Shown here: positions 27,401 to 42,400 of the stretch, in pieces
Layout: every line of letters begins with the position of its first letter
How positions within the stretch are numbered: the first letter of the stretch is position 1
Source of the DNA: Nephrocerus scutellatus
Lineage: Eukaryota; Arthropoda; Insecta; Diptera; Pipunculidae
Assembly (NCBI GenBank): GCA_947095585.1
Contig: OX352763.1
Coordinates: 22,617,462 to 22,681,461, forward strand
Direction of reading: 5' to 3'
Length of the DNA: 64,000 nucleotides
The notes under the pieces: model-generated
The model's database searches: none
What the model saw: the letters and a program-made list of their open reading frames with translations, nothing else
Told to the model about the DNA's origin: nothing
Position numbers and translations under genes: made by a program

Positions 27401-30400
27401 TTTTTAAGAAAAATCCAATAACTCTGAGATTGATTTTTACATTTTTAAAAGTTTCTATAAAAAAAAGAACTAAACGATAGCTCTCTGATAATATGGACTC
27501 CCATGTTGACCAGCCAACAAGCAGGAGCTTTTCTGCTTTTAGTGCGTAATGGTGGTGATGACTTACGTTGATGTGCGATTAAAAATAGATTTGAAGCGTT
27601 TTATTGTGATCCGTCGTTCGCACGTAGCACAGAAGAAGCATACCGTCGCAAGTATGTATTTGTGATTTCTTTATTAAATAAACTTTAGCAAAATTGATAG
27701 CTTTAAAGTCTATCTAATCAGTAGTCATCGAGGACAGAGTGAATAAATAGTCCGCATCATACAATCGTTACAAAGAACGCCCTCCATGATCGCGGCCATT
27801 ATGACATTGAGTTTTGTTTAGACAGACAAGTTGCTACCATGAAATTTCATGCCTACGCTTTGGCCGGTAAACCATTCTATACGAGAGTATACTCTTCATA
27901 TTTTAACAACGTTCAAAGTGGTTTACTCAGTGAGGATTAGTAGCTCTTATTTTTGTTGAGATGGTAAATAAAAACAGTTTACACAAACGTTTGAGCATTA
28001 AGAAGCTGCCAGCTTTATGTGTGCTGCCTTTGCTCAATTGTCCGTTGGCGTTGCAACTAACTATACTATGAATAGCTGCCTCATCCAACTCTTTCACCAA
28101 CCAAACCAAAAATTACTCGACAGAAAGCGGTTTACATAAAGCAAGTCAGCGTACTATTTTGAAGAAAGAAAAAAAAAATTAATAATATTGTTAGTGTAGC
28201 TAAAAAGACAGAGCTAAACAATTTTGGTATGAGAAATATTCGTATAAACGATTTTACTCCGAATAAAGGTTTACGAGTATTGGCTTTGGATTTTAATGCA
28301 AGCTTATAGAACTATGAATGCAAGTAAACCTAGTTATAGCATTAGTAACATGAGGCAGAAACTGTCTATTGGATTAACGTGAGTACCTGAAAGAAACGCA
28401 AAACCCCACGGTCCTCTTCGGACACGAAATGTACGACAATTGGCGATCATCATTAGATGTACCAGTAATAACTCACTGGTAAGAGCTGTGCCTATCTTAC
28501 ACCCATGCCGATTTAAGGGATGACGACAACCGGTTGTATGAGGCGCAACTCATCGCCGAGCCACTATCCTATCGGTAACATCAGGTAGGTCCACTGATTT
28601 ACCATTATTGCAATAGTTACCATGGTAACACCAGGGCCACCTCTAATGTTACCAATACTGTGCTCTACCCGCATGTGGGTAGTAAACCACAGCCCACACG
28701 TTACATCCCGAGAACAACTTACTTACTTACTAGGACTTACTACTAGGAATTAATACTAGGACTCCAAAGCACCAAACAGTCCTAGGCGACCTAGAATATA
28801 ACTATTCCAGGCACTCCAGCGTTCAAACGGTCTAAGAACAAGCCACTAATACGAAGAGCACACCCAAAAAAATGCCCCTCTATGTACCAGTACCCCATTC
28901 TTGCTCGCTAAAGTACGAAGACATTGCCCGCCCAATCATGAACATACTCTAAGTACCCGCCGCCCTTTTATTTTCTTCCGTGGTAAAGCCCCGCACTCTA
29001 CGCATATATAGAGTTAGGATGCAGCTGGACTCCGGCGTGTACATCATCCGGGACAGATGACCCGGATGAGTTGATTAACGAGATTTTGGTCCTCCACTCC
29101 TCCTTTCTCAACACAATAATATGAGACAATAAAAATATTTAAAATTTAAATATTTTTACATTTAATATATCTTTACATTTTAAGAGGAACCCCACAAGGT
29201 TGAGTCCTGTCCCCCTTTCTATGGAACTTAGCGGTGAATGAGCTGCTGGTATGCCTAAGAGGTGTGGGCTGCAGAGTAATCGCTTATGCGGATGACGTTG
29301 CTATTAGACGACAATAGGAAAATACCCATACACCTTAAAGGAACTCCTGCAAAATGCTCTCAAAAAGCTATATTGCTGGGTAGATCGCTGTGGTTTAGGG
29401 GTAAATCATCGCAAAACTAAACTTGTCCTATTCACCAGGAAACATAAAATTCCACTTATTAACCCTCCTTCTAAAAAAGGTATAAGCTTAACTTTCTCCG
29501 ATAGAGGCAAGTACGAGTATTTGGGTCTTATATTGGACAGAAAGCTAAGCTGGAAACCTAGCATACATGAAAGAGGTTGTAAAGCCATCTTAGCCTTTCT
29601 TTCCGTCTTCCAAATCACGTAGTGTTTTCCTGGCTGAAATTATGGCGATCAGTGAAGCCTTGTCTTGGCTGAAGAGAAACGTCATATCCGCTAAGAATAT
29701 CCGTTTATTCTCGGATAGCCAAGCTGCACTAAAATACCTGGAATCAGTCTCTACAAATTCAATTCTAGCCCTTAACTGCCGATCATCTCTCGTGGAGAAG
29801 GCGGAGCAGTTCAACATCCACCTGGTGTTGGGTGCCGGGGCACAGAGACATTCCGGGCAACAGTATGGCTGACGAACTCGTCAAACAAAGAACTACACTA
29901 CCCTTCTTACCTGAATACGGTTCCATAGGCATACCAATCGCTACATGAAAACTTTTGTTAAAGCGGGATGCTAACGTAAAAACTAACTGTAGGTGGTCAA
30001 ACGGTACAACTTGCATAGCGACAAAGCAGATCTGGCCCAAACTGGATCCGAAACGCTCCAAGTGTTTGATCTATCAAAAAAGATCGCACATCGGTGCTAT
30101 TGTAGGTGTCATCACTGGAAACTGTCTCATAGGCAGGCATGCAGCAAAACTTGGAGTCTTCTTGAATGACTTCTGAAGAAGCTGCATAGATGAGGAGGAG
30201 GAGACCATCGTCCATCTTCTCTGTACTTGTCCAGCCCTCTGCCAAAAACGAAAACTGCATATGGGAGCTTTCTTCTACAACGACACTAATGATCTCATCA
30301 ACATTGACATTGGTGGTCTTCTACGCTTCATACGAAGTTCTAATTGGTTCATCGAGTAAATGGAAGGAATTTTTCCTGATCCGTATGGTATCACAATGGA

Positions 30401-33400
30401 CCATTACTGGTCTAAGTGTGTCGGTTTCACGAACAGCCACCTTAACCTAAGCTAACCTAACCTGACAGACAACAAGTAAAGACGACAAAGGAACAGCAAG
30501 ATGATCATGTTCATCATGTTGCCCAAACAGGATTCACAGAACTATAAAGTTCTAAGAAAAACCGATAAATTAGCGAGTAATTAAAATGTTTTGCCCCATT
30601 GTATACACCAATATCAAAAACCAAGTAAAATAATCGACGTTTTTATTGAGTTATTTTGCACATTTGATCAGTTGTTCATCTGATTGGGGCATTAAATAAA
30701 AAATACCATCATAATAAAAGAATGAGAGAAACAAAAACCAAATCAACTTCAGAAGCAAACATATTTGCAAAAACTTTACACACCTTATTTTATGTTTTAA
30801 ACGGTTGAACAAATTCAACGTAAATAAATATTGCATTTGCTAATTTGGTTAATGGCTAAGGTATTCCATGATTCGCGTCGATGGAGAAATCCATCGTTTG
30901 CTCGTAGTAGTCGTCAACCGTGTATCGGTGTGTGTGTGTGTGTGTGGCTAAAATTAGTCGCGATTACTATATTCTAAATGATACGTTAATTTTGGAACAA
31001 TTCCAGAAGTTGCGAGTTCTTTGGCTGCGGTGAAGCATATTTTTACCTCATACATTTATCACCGGATCGTATCGGATAGCATCGCATCGCACAATGGTAA
31101 AAAGTTTGCATGATTGTGAAAAGGGGAAAGGAAAACTCAAAGCGATAAGCGGAAAATGGTTGGAGCGAAATTTATTTCTAGGAATAGTTTGAGCCGCATG
31201 TACGACGAGGGAGTTCTTAGTTGTAAATTTTATTTTATTTAAACGAATTGATTTTTTATTTAATGAATATGTACATAGAAACAAAATATGTATATTTGCA
31301 TGCGCTTGTATATTTCAATTAAAATAAGCAACTCAACTTGGTTGAACGTCATATACAGTCCAGTTCACTTAAATGGACGCACCATAATGTTTTTTGTAAA
31401 TCTCTTTTTTTTTTAAATTTCCTCACAGCAGAAAATTAGCATACAGTAGAGAGAGTAGTCAATACTTAATAAAACACACATGCAAATAAAACGCATGCGT
31501 GCTTGGAGAGAGTAACCTAACGGTAGTGTTTTACACTTTTTTTGTAGATGACCATATTTTTCGATTAATTTGATTAGAAATAATTATTTTTACAAAAGGT
31601 TGTCGATCAAGTTCCATCGGAAAACTAATTTATAGGGAAAGGACTGTGTTTTTTGTATTTTAGCCTAAAAATAGTAAATAAGGGCTTTACAAAACGCTAT
31701 ATAACCAGGAAAAATCGACCGAACTTACCATTGTGTCCGAAATTATTTAAAAAATCGCAAGAACTACCAGGGAAGATCTGTGACAGCTTTAACACTTCCA
31801 ATTCAGGTCTTTCTACAAACAAAATCAGGGCGTCAGCTGGGGTTAATGCCGGTAAATCAACAATGCCTCTTGTGTTTTTCAGTGCTCCACATTTAAAATT
31901 CGAAAAGCTTGAAAAAAATCGCCACTAAATTCAACACGAAAGCAACAGCGACTGAAATTCGCAAGATCACATGACCAGGGACGGTCAAACTGGTAGCGTT
32001 GCCAATGATTGGAGCAAAGTTATCTTCTCGGATGAAAAGAAATTTAATTTGGACGGGCCAGACAGCTGCAATTATTATTTTCATGATCTCCGAAAAAAAG
32101 AAAGTTTGATGACCCGTCATCATTCCAGACAAGGAGGAGTAACGGTGTGTGGTGCAATTTCATGGCGCTTTTAAATTGGTTTTCGTTTTCAACAACAAGA
32201 CAGGAAATTCATATAAGACCTTGCTTTAATCAGCTTTTCCTGAAATCCGTGAACTTTCTGGTCATTTTCAGTGGTTATTTCAGCAAGATAATGCTCCGAT
32301 ACATAATGCTCGTCTCGTGAAAGCCTGGCTTGCAAATGAAAACATCTACTTATTGTCGTGGCCACCATTTTCACCAGATCTAAATATTATTGAAAACCTT
32401 TGGTTCTGGCTAACATGCAAGGTTTACGAAGAAGACAGGCAGTATGGAAGCAATGAAGAGCTTATCGCATCAATCAAAGCTGCTTGGGTTGAAATTTCAT
32501 TGGATTCCTTAAAATCCTCAAAATAAAAGAGTAGAATTTTCAAAGTAATTTTAAAGTGCGAAGGTGCTACAAACTACTAAAAAGTTCAAAATAAATTAAA
32601 AAATTAAAAGAATGTGTTTAAAATTTGAAGAAAATCGAGCTAATTTTTAAAAATTACATGGGCCAAAAAATTTTATCCATCACTGATACACATGTGTTTA
32701 AAATTTGAAAAAAATCGGGCTAATTTTACAAAAAATTTTGTGCATCGGAGATACACATGTGTATAAAATTTAAAGAAAAATCGGTTACCCCAAGACCCCT
32801 GGGTCTCCATAATTTTTACAAAAAGTGTGAAAATCGGGTTAATTTTTAAAAATTTTATATTGGCATTTTAATAGAAATTTTTCTCTCTTAAATACACATG
32901 TGTGCAAAATTTCAATAAAATCGAGCTTTGGGAAGTGGGTTAAAAATTGATCAGAAAATCTGACCAGCCAGCAACCCAGCCAGCCAGCCACGTGCACGCG
33001 AAGTTAATATAGAGAAGAAATTTACAGAAAAAATTAAGGTGCCTCTATTTAAGTGAACCCGACTGTATAAGTGTTTATGTAATACAAATACTTAGGTAGA
33101 ACATTATCAGTTATGCCTGAGATGAAATATTTCCAACGAGGGTATTCCAGAAGTACACAACCTAACAAAGAAAACACCAATGATTTGGGAAAAAATATAT
33201 TTATTTCTCTACATTATCTTTTTTTAGTTCGATACACTTTCGCCAACGATGTTCAATAGCTTCGATACACTGTTTATAGGGAGAATCGTCAAGCTGCTTT
33301 AAATAGCCGTCTACCGCAGACTCCACCTCTTCATCGTTGGCAAATCTTTTACCACCGAGCCATTTTTTTAACTTCGGAAACGGAAAATAATCCGAGGGTG

Positions 33401-36400
33401 TTAAATATGGCGAATAGAGTGCATGGGGAATCACTCTTTGATACTCTAATTCTTTAATTTTGACCATCACAATAAGGGATGTGTGAACTGGTGCATTATC
33501 TTGATGAAAAAAAAAACCTTTTCTTCGCCAAATGCGGCCGTTTTTTCTTGATTTCATCTTTCAAACGCTGCAATAAGTTCGCATAATACACTCCAATGAA
33601 TGTTATTCCTTTCTGAAGATAATCAATGAAAATTATACCACGGGCATCCCAAAAACTGACGCCATCACCTTGACTGCAGATGGAACTATCTTCGCGTTCT
33701 TTGGAATCAATTCTCCTTTTCATTCCATTGTTTTGATTGTATCTTCCTTCGTCTGATGGACCCATGTTCCATCCATGGTTATGAATGGACGCAAAAACTC
33801 AGGTTTATTGTTGTGAAACTTCGCCAAACACTCGATTGAAAGATCCTCGCGACGCTATTTTTGCTTCATTATGAGTAATCGCGGCACCCATCTTTCGCCC
33901 AGCATTATATGTCCAAATTATAAGTCAAAATGCGATGTACAGCCCTTTTGGAAATGCCTGCCATATCTGCTAGCTAACTGGATGGCTGCTGAGCAGGAGG
34001 TTCGTGGTTCGAATCCCAATAACACCAAAAGCATTTTCCACGGTGTCCCACCTCTCGCAAATGTCTGACAAACGTCAGAGAACAATAACTTGTCACGAAA
34101 AGCTTCTCAATTCGCCGTTCAGATACGGCATTAAAATGTTGGTACATTTTTTTTTATGAGTCTCTATATATATATATATATATAAAAAAAAAAACATTAT
34201 TTGTGCTTTCTACTACAGTCATTCTTTTTAAAACAAACAACCGCTACCTATACTTTAGGTCGGGTACTTTTGGGACTACCCTCGTATTACTCGAATGTTC
34301 TCAAAATTCGCCTGGATTTGGATATTCCTTTTCACAACCCTACAGAGACTATTTTCCGCGATCGTATTTCTATTATCAGTCAATGATTTGAGATGAACCC
34401 GACAGTTTTTCAGAGACTGAGACGGCGGCGGAGGGTCAGAACATAAAGAAATTCTGATAGAGTTTTGAAATGTGCAGCGCTGTTGGGCTTATAGCGTATA
34501 GTTTTTGTCACCAATAGATCTTGTTACCTCTATGATCGATATGGCTTGGCTTCCACATCGGGTACTCTTTGGTATCAGATGCTGTGTGACACCATTAGAT
34601 TCGTTAGAGTTGAGTGCCTTCATGTCCCATAAAAACAAGAGCAACGAACTTTCGTAATAACAGAAGCTTATTATGCTTAGTTTTGTTTATAAAGCAGAAA
34701 CTTAAGGTCTCTTTGTTATAGTCTTTGGAACGAAATCCTCAAAAGATTTTCCTTCTAACCGGGCCTGTGGACGGACATTTTTCGTATATCCAAGCCGAAT
34801 TCTTTTGCGAGCTTCACTCAATTTAAACTGCAAGCTTAACATCCAACAATTTCGTCATCAAGCGACAGAATTTTCGAAAGGTACCACCATTGCAATTAAC
34901 TTTGCATGTTTACTTGCGGGAATTGTTCACAATGCATTCATGTACAGATTTCCTACATTGCTCCACCAAGCATGTACTGTATAGTGTAATATTTTAATAT
35001 GTACATATGTATTTTAACCATGCATAGCAATAATAACAATATATTCCGCCTGCCTGTTCAATGAACCTTTTCTGTTCTGATATATTCTGAGTCACACACA
35101 AACGACAATTTCTCTTTAAATGACACATTAAGCAAGTTATAACGTTAGTAACTTCCTTTGTTTCCATGGATGGAAGATTATTAAAAAATATACTATACAT
35201 GTATAGATATAGATGTAGACATAGATTTCAGCTTTCCATAAAATCTAAAAGTTTTACGATTCCGGATTTTTACACATGCATATAATATAATAGGTTAAGG
35301 TGGCTGTCAGTGAAACCGACATACTAGTAATGGTCTATTGTGATTGCATTTAATAATACATAATAATAAAATCCAAAATTAAATGCTTTGAGAATTATAT
35401 TATCGTAATGAATTAATATCGTTCCTTCATACACTCGTGTATTAAGTAAAAACATTACATGATGTATGAAGTCAGGATCGACCTCATGTTAGTTAGCCAG
35501 AAAGATAGAAAAAGTTGCACTAATTCCCTTATAAGTACAGAAATAGATTCTTTAGACAAATTTCAAATGCATTTACACTACGGAGGACCCATAGTTTTTT
35601 ATTAACGCAAGACAAGGGTTTAATCAGAATGCGAAAAGAAAACAAATCCAAGGTGGGCGGGAAGAACTGTACAAGTCGAAAAATGGAACATGTCAGGAGA
35701 GTTTAACATTGGCCTCTTCCTTAAATTCTTCAATTCCTGGCAAGGTGTCAACTGCTGCTTTACAAACTTTTACATTTTTAAAAAAGTCATGAAATTATAT
35801 TCTAATAAGAATCAAAAACTCATCAAACCATTTTTTCCATTGCTTATTGAGAGATCATTTGTGCAGCATCTTCGTGGTTGGAATACTGGCCTATGATTAC
35901 CCCTATTCAGCAATGATAAAGACTTAAATGAGTCTTCTTCGTCCTAATGATTGCAATGCCCACCTTACACGAGTCAAATTCGACTATGACCAGAAACTGA
36001 GATAAAAAATTCTTCCATGTCCCAAAGGAAGTAGAAATTTTTGGTCATTCGTGAAACGAATAAAAATACTACCTCGTCATCAATTTCAACGCCCATTCAC
36101 AATGAGATTTTAACCGTCAGCTCTATAGACAAGGCCAATTTACTTTACATTTCGCAGCTAGCACAACGGTACCAGATTGCGCATTGCAGCCCCTGGTGCT
36201 GTAAATGTCGGAAGGTTAGATCGATACAGTCGATGGGACAGATCTACTTTCATTACTCGTCAAGTAACTAAGTTATTAAATGATCTCATCATTCATAAAT
36301 CTGCTGGCCCTAATGGTATTCCCGCTATTGTTTTTGAAGAGGTGTTCTTTTTCTTTTAATTTGCCAATACGTAAAGAGCTTCGCACCCTTATAATTCTCG

Positions 36401-39400
36401 GCTATATGCAACGTATGCGTTAAGGAAAAGGATGAAAAAAAGAGATGCCTATGAATACTTGTGGATCATAGCGATGCGGAAAGACTCTTCTCTTATTGTT
36501 CTGGGTTTCCCTAAGAATTGGAAAACAGCATTTATTCAGCCTGTTCCTAAAAAAGCGAACCGTCATCTCATTCCTCGTATCGACCCATTGCGCTAGCATA
36601 TCTCACCGAAAAGTGGAACCAGTCTATTCACAAATTAGGTGAAGGCAAAGTTGTTGTACTCGATATTTCCAAGTCATTTTACAGAGTCTGGCTTCAAGCT
36701 TTTTTGTCGAAAATGAATGCCTACGGAATTGTTGGGCCCTGCTTGACTGGACTTTTTGACCTTTCAATCCAGGTCGTATTGGACGGCTTTAAATCCAATG
36801 TTGACCGCACAAGCACCGGTGTACCCCAAGGCTCTGTTTTTTCTCCGACACTCTTTCTCATTTTCATTAATGATCTCCTATCTGCTACTTCTGTGTGTGC
36901 AAAAATATGCATGCTCAACACAAAATGGTTGCGAGAAGTCAGGCCTTGGACTGCATGGTCTGTCGCGCCAATATTATTATTATCTGCTACTTCAAATCCG
37001 CTTCATTCTCTCGCTGACGACACCACTCTTAGCTTTTTTTATGATTTCACGTTTTAGTCACGCCATTCTTCATCACAAGTGGAACTGGAACAACAGCGTA
37101 TGTTAAGCACATTAAATTCTGACCTTGCCAGCATAACAAAGGGAGGACTTTACAATGGAGTAGAAATTAACGCTTCCAAAACTCAATGCTGTCTGCTGTC
37201 TTTTACTGCATTTAACACGGCATGTACCCGATAGCTTTATTTTTTTCCTTATACCAACTTTCCTGCAACATTTGGGTAAGATTGGCATCTATTTATGTTA
37301 AGGTCGCGGTTTCTCCTTAATTTCCTCGAACAAAACGTTGCTGGTTCCATCAAATCATTTCCTTCATCAGCTATAACATTTAGAACAGAAGCAGAGGTGC
37401 TTGGTACGATTGAAACGAATCTCCTGCACTTGTAACTGAACTTGTTGAATTGGGAACAAAATCTGGATATTTTACTGAACCATCGCTAGTTTCGAACATA
37501 TTGAATTCCTGAGCGTTTTTGTGTATGCATATCACAACGCTATGCTGGTCACTGGCCTTGCAACCACAAGTCAGTTACTCTCAAAAAATTACGTGCAAGT
37601 CAAGTTATACTGTTATGGCCGTACAAGACTTAAGTGTTTTTTTTTTGTACTGTACGCATAAGAGAAAAATATATGTTCCTGCTGGATATAAAGTTAACAA
37701 TACAAAATTGCACTTAATCCGATTCGATTTAGTTTGATTCCGTTTCTACTTAGCAAAGAAATACTTCCTAACCAAATCCTAAGTTCAAGTGTCATAATAG
37801 AAAGTTAATTGGACAACACTTTAAGTGTTAACATGAATTGTTTCATTCGATGAATACGCCGATAACATTTCAAAAATAAGTTTAACGACAAAACCCAAGA
37901 TTTTATTTTATAGGCCTAAAATGTTCACTTGGCACTCAATAAGATCAGTGTAGCAAATCCAACAAATTCCACACCCTGTGATATCGATTAAAGCATAATA
38001 CATACAGGTATATGTATTATAGTTTTTAATGCATAAACATAAGTGAAAATGTAACATAAATCCAATATTAGGATTACAAGGCGCAAAAGCGTTAGGACTT
38101 AACAATGGTCTAAGCCAGCATTACAATAAACTAAAGTAAATAAAAATGTTCCCATGACTAAACACAGTAACATGAAGCCCATCAAAGACGTTTTTACAGC
38201 TCACATATCCGACAGTAAAAAAATGACTCGTATGTTGAATACTTTGAATACATTAGAGCAGGTAGGTGAAACAGACAGACAGGTAAGTAGGTAGGTTGCT
38301 AGGTTGGTAGGTTGTTGGAAAGTGATTGCACAAGAAGTGACAACAATAACCTTGATCTCGCATGGAAGAATTATTATCTGAAGGTGAGAAATGGGCGGTG
38401 TAAATAGGTTAAGTAACAATGTGGCAAAATAGAATGCAATGATTTTTGGTTCTTTTGCCATTTGTTCTGTAAAGATTGTTTGTATACAAATGTTGTCAAA
38501 GAAACGCAGATTATTAATTCTAATTGAAAGATGTGGGAATATATGCTCACCGAAACCATATCACAATTTTTATTGGATATAAAAAATGGTTTGACATTGC
38601 CAGATGGGGAAAAAATAAATTTTTACCATTTGGAAGGCTTGTCCAAGCGTGTATTTTTGAATCTTTTAGAACAGTGAAAATAATAAAATCTTAAGAAATA
38701 TAAATAAAATATATTTTTGAAAGATAAGAGAAGAAGCTTGAATGTTTAATTATTGATTCGTAGCAATTATGTAATGTAATGTGGCTCTTTTAACTTTCTT
38801 AGTTTTGCGCTGCAATTAAGGAATGCAACCAACCTTTCAACTTTGGGGGCCTGACCGCCAATATAATAAATAAAATAGTTAGTGACGTTATTTTGTAATG
38901 ATTATTATCTTTTTCGACACTCATTTTGAAAATTTTGTATGGGTACTTCGGACCCCTGGGCCCGATTATCACAAATTTTTACAAAAAGTGTTGTCCATCT
39001 GAGATACACATGCGTATAAAATTTGAAGAAAATCGGGTAGCTACTTAAAATTTGTATGGGTGCCCCCCGAACCTGGGGACCGATCACTTCCAAATTTTTA
39101 CAAAAAGTGCTGTCCATCTGAGATACACATGCGTATAAAATTTAAATAAAATCGGGTAAATTTTATAAAATATTTGTATTTAATGAAAACAATTCATTTC
39201 TATGCTATCATCCTCGTACGCATACGACGTACACATGCCTTATTTTGCTACCAAAATTGGTCGTCAGGTCTACGCTACCCTTCTAGCAAAGACCTGCACT
39301 TAGATTTTGTTCGAAAACGAGAATAAGAGTCGAGTTTCGTATACATATATAGTGTACCCGGTGCTGCTCGACTTCCCCTAACCACACACACCACAATAAA

Positions 39401-42400
39401 CTGACCACCCACCCAGAGATCCACCACTAATGTGAGTACTCTTGTATGGCTGCGAAATGTGGAAAGTCACAGTCAATTGCGGACGCACCTCCAAGTCTTC
39501 GTCAGTAAGTGCTTAAGGCGGATACTGAGAATAAGATGGCCGGAAATTATCACCAATCAAGACTTGTGGGGAGTAACGCAGCAGGAAGCAGTCGCGATCA
39601 CCATCACACGACGAAAATGGAACTAGATTGGCCACACTTTGAGAAACCCAGCGGACGATATTACGAAACTAGCGCTCGACTGGAATCCACAAGGAAGCCG
39701 CCGAGTTGGTCGTCCTAGCAAGACATGGAAAAGGACAATAGAAGATGAAACAAGATCCCAGGGGACAGAGTGGCGTCTCTTGACCTCAGGCGATAAATCG
39801 AGTTACTTGGCGGGCGTTTTTAGAAGCCTTATGCTCCCTCGCGCAATAAAGGAAAGAAAGAAAATATATCGAATTGAAAATTTATACTGGGGTCAAAAGC
39901 CTAAGATCACCGAAAAAAATCTGATGAAATAGTGATTCGAAGTGGCTTGAGACAAGGTTGCATCTTATCTCCTCTACTTTTTAATATATACGCGGAACAA
40001 ATCCTTAAAGATGCAGCAGAACAAAAAAATGTAGAAATATCAAAACGAAATCAAAAGTAAAACAAAAGTAAAAAACTCATCTTTATGACACAGATTGCCA
40101 ATCTAAGGTTATTTGGTAAAAGTAAAAATATGTAATGCACATTGTTTGTGAATACTTCTGAAAACTCAATAAGCACGAAACATGAAATTGAAAGTACATA
40201 AATGTAGTATTGTATGTAATCTATAATCCATTTATGTATCCATCCATAGATATGATGAATGAAGGAAGAAGATAACTTCTTTGTCATCAGCATGGACATA
40301 TACACTGCGGTTCACTATATAAGAAGCAGGCAATTATTATTTTGAGTAGGAAAAATAAATTTTCTCTATTCTGTTGCCGAGCAGATATAATAACGACGTC
40401 TATTCAATACAAGACATACCGACGAGAAAGTTGCCTGGAATGAGATTTCACTCGATTACTTGGCCTCATTGTACAACTCTATTAAAATTTTTATTTAATC
40501 TAATATAGCTTAGTTATAGACTTTTTAAAATTTAAAATTATAATGTAGGTTTATCAAGGCAAAAGATAAGTTCTAAATGATTTCCCTGGCTATGAAATTA
40601 ATGAATTTTAAGTAATTTATTTATGACGCTATCTTTGACCGAATTAAAAATTAAAATACTTTGTTCGCTAAAGTAAATTATTAAGTGTAATTCTTGATAA
40701 GGTAAATATAACTACCGTGTAAATTATTGGTATCCACCTTATAGTTAACAGAACTATTGGATCACCAAATGTTACAAGCTTTTACGAGTATGAGAGTCGT
40801 TTATGTTTCTTGTCTTCATAGTCTAAAGCTCTAAAGTAATAACGTTCTCTGTATCAAAATCATATTTTAGTATGTGGCAACGTTAAGCGCGTACTGATCT
40901 ATAGCAAGACAAGGCGCAATAGTTCTACCAAAGAGTCCGCGGTATGACGCAATATACACCGCGTTGAACATACTTCAAAGACAAAGACGGTAATCTGATC
41001 GCCGATCTCAAAGACATCTTAGAGCGATGGGAAGAACATTTTCATGAGTTGATAAATGGCCAGCTTACTGAGAAATTAGAGGCTCAACCATAATGACTGA
41101 TGACCACACTATACTGCCGCCACCAAGCATAGACAAAGTTAGCAGAGCGATAAACCGGCTCAAAAATAATAAGGACCCGGAACCAGATGGTATCCCAGCG
41201 GAGCTGATTAAAACAGGAGGTTCCGCAATACACCAAGCAATTCAACAACTAATAGTGCAAGTATGGGAGGAAGAAGTGATGCCAAAAGACTGGCGAGGAA
41301 GCATCCTGTGCCCCATACATAAGAAAGGAGATATCAGAGCATGCATAATTGGTATAACTTTGTTAAATATCGCGTATTGGATTTTCTCCTCTATCCTTCA
41401 AGACAGGATAGCCCCATACACTAAAGTCTAGAAAGCTGAAACTTTGTGAGCGGCACAATGTCAGGGGCCAATTTTGATATCCCGCGTTTGACGCGTGGCG
41501 CGTGTGAAGCGTGGGAAAAAGAAAATCTTTTTAAAAAGCCCTAACGATTATTACCAAATAATAATGAATTGTGTGGCGTGTGTCAATATGTACAAAAAAG
41601 TTTTGTACCTGCAAATATAACATTTTTTACATTTACTTTTTCATTAAAAAATTACCGGCTATTACTTAAAAACTAATGACGGACAAAAAAGAAAACAGCT
41701 GAAAGACTGACTGCCTGGATGACCTTTTTAGTGATATACTGAAAACTGGAAAATCCCGGAAATTCTTAATTACAGCCTTAATTATTAGTTACATGCATTC
41801 TTTCGATTCGATAAATCGCTGAATAAATTGCTATTAATAGAAAGGTCGAAAACGAAATCAGTTATTGGTGTATGTACGATTGATAGCTCCCGGATTATAG
41901 AAGTTAAGTCGAGAATAGCGATGTTGACAAAAATAATAGACAAATAGGCAGCTTAAGCTCCAGTCTCAAGATGTTGATGTGCCGAATGGGGGAAGTTAAG
42001 TATTAAAATTTCTATTATAAATATAAATATATGAAAATAAATGAATTTACTTTAATTATATAATTTTCAGCATCTCAAACGAAAGTTTATAGCTTATGTC
42101 GATGTATACATAAAAGTTTTTACCCAAAAAAACGAAATTTTGTTTACATTTCCTTATTTCTTTCTGACATATAACTGGAGATTTCTCTCAAAATCTCTCG
42201 AAATGATGTGCTTTTAATCTAGTGACCTGCAGTGTACGAGTAGCGTAATAGTTATGTACATCTTTTTTAACACTGACTGTCTACCCTTGATTTCGACACG
42301 TCGGGTATGCGATGACGATATGCGACGCCCCTTTTTCGCTGTCGTACTTATTGACTATTAGGTGCTATACTTCGGTTGACAACAATTTAATGAAAAACAA

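Larger units (their letters stand above)
40303..42234. mobile_element. Tc1-like element, non-autonomous, containing a LINE fragment
   Basis: The left end CACTGCGGTTCACTATATAA then GAAGC and the right end GTGCTTTTAATCTAGTGACC then TGCAGTG are inverted partners. TA is at 40301-40302 and 42235-42236. No transposase is recognisable. An RTE-like LINE piece and a CpG-rich repeat unit lie inside. Boundaries rest on the imperfect terminal match. Confidence 0.6.
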
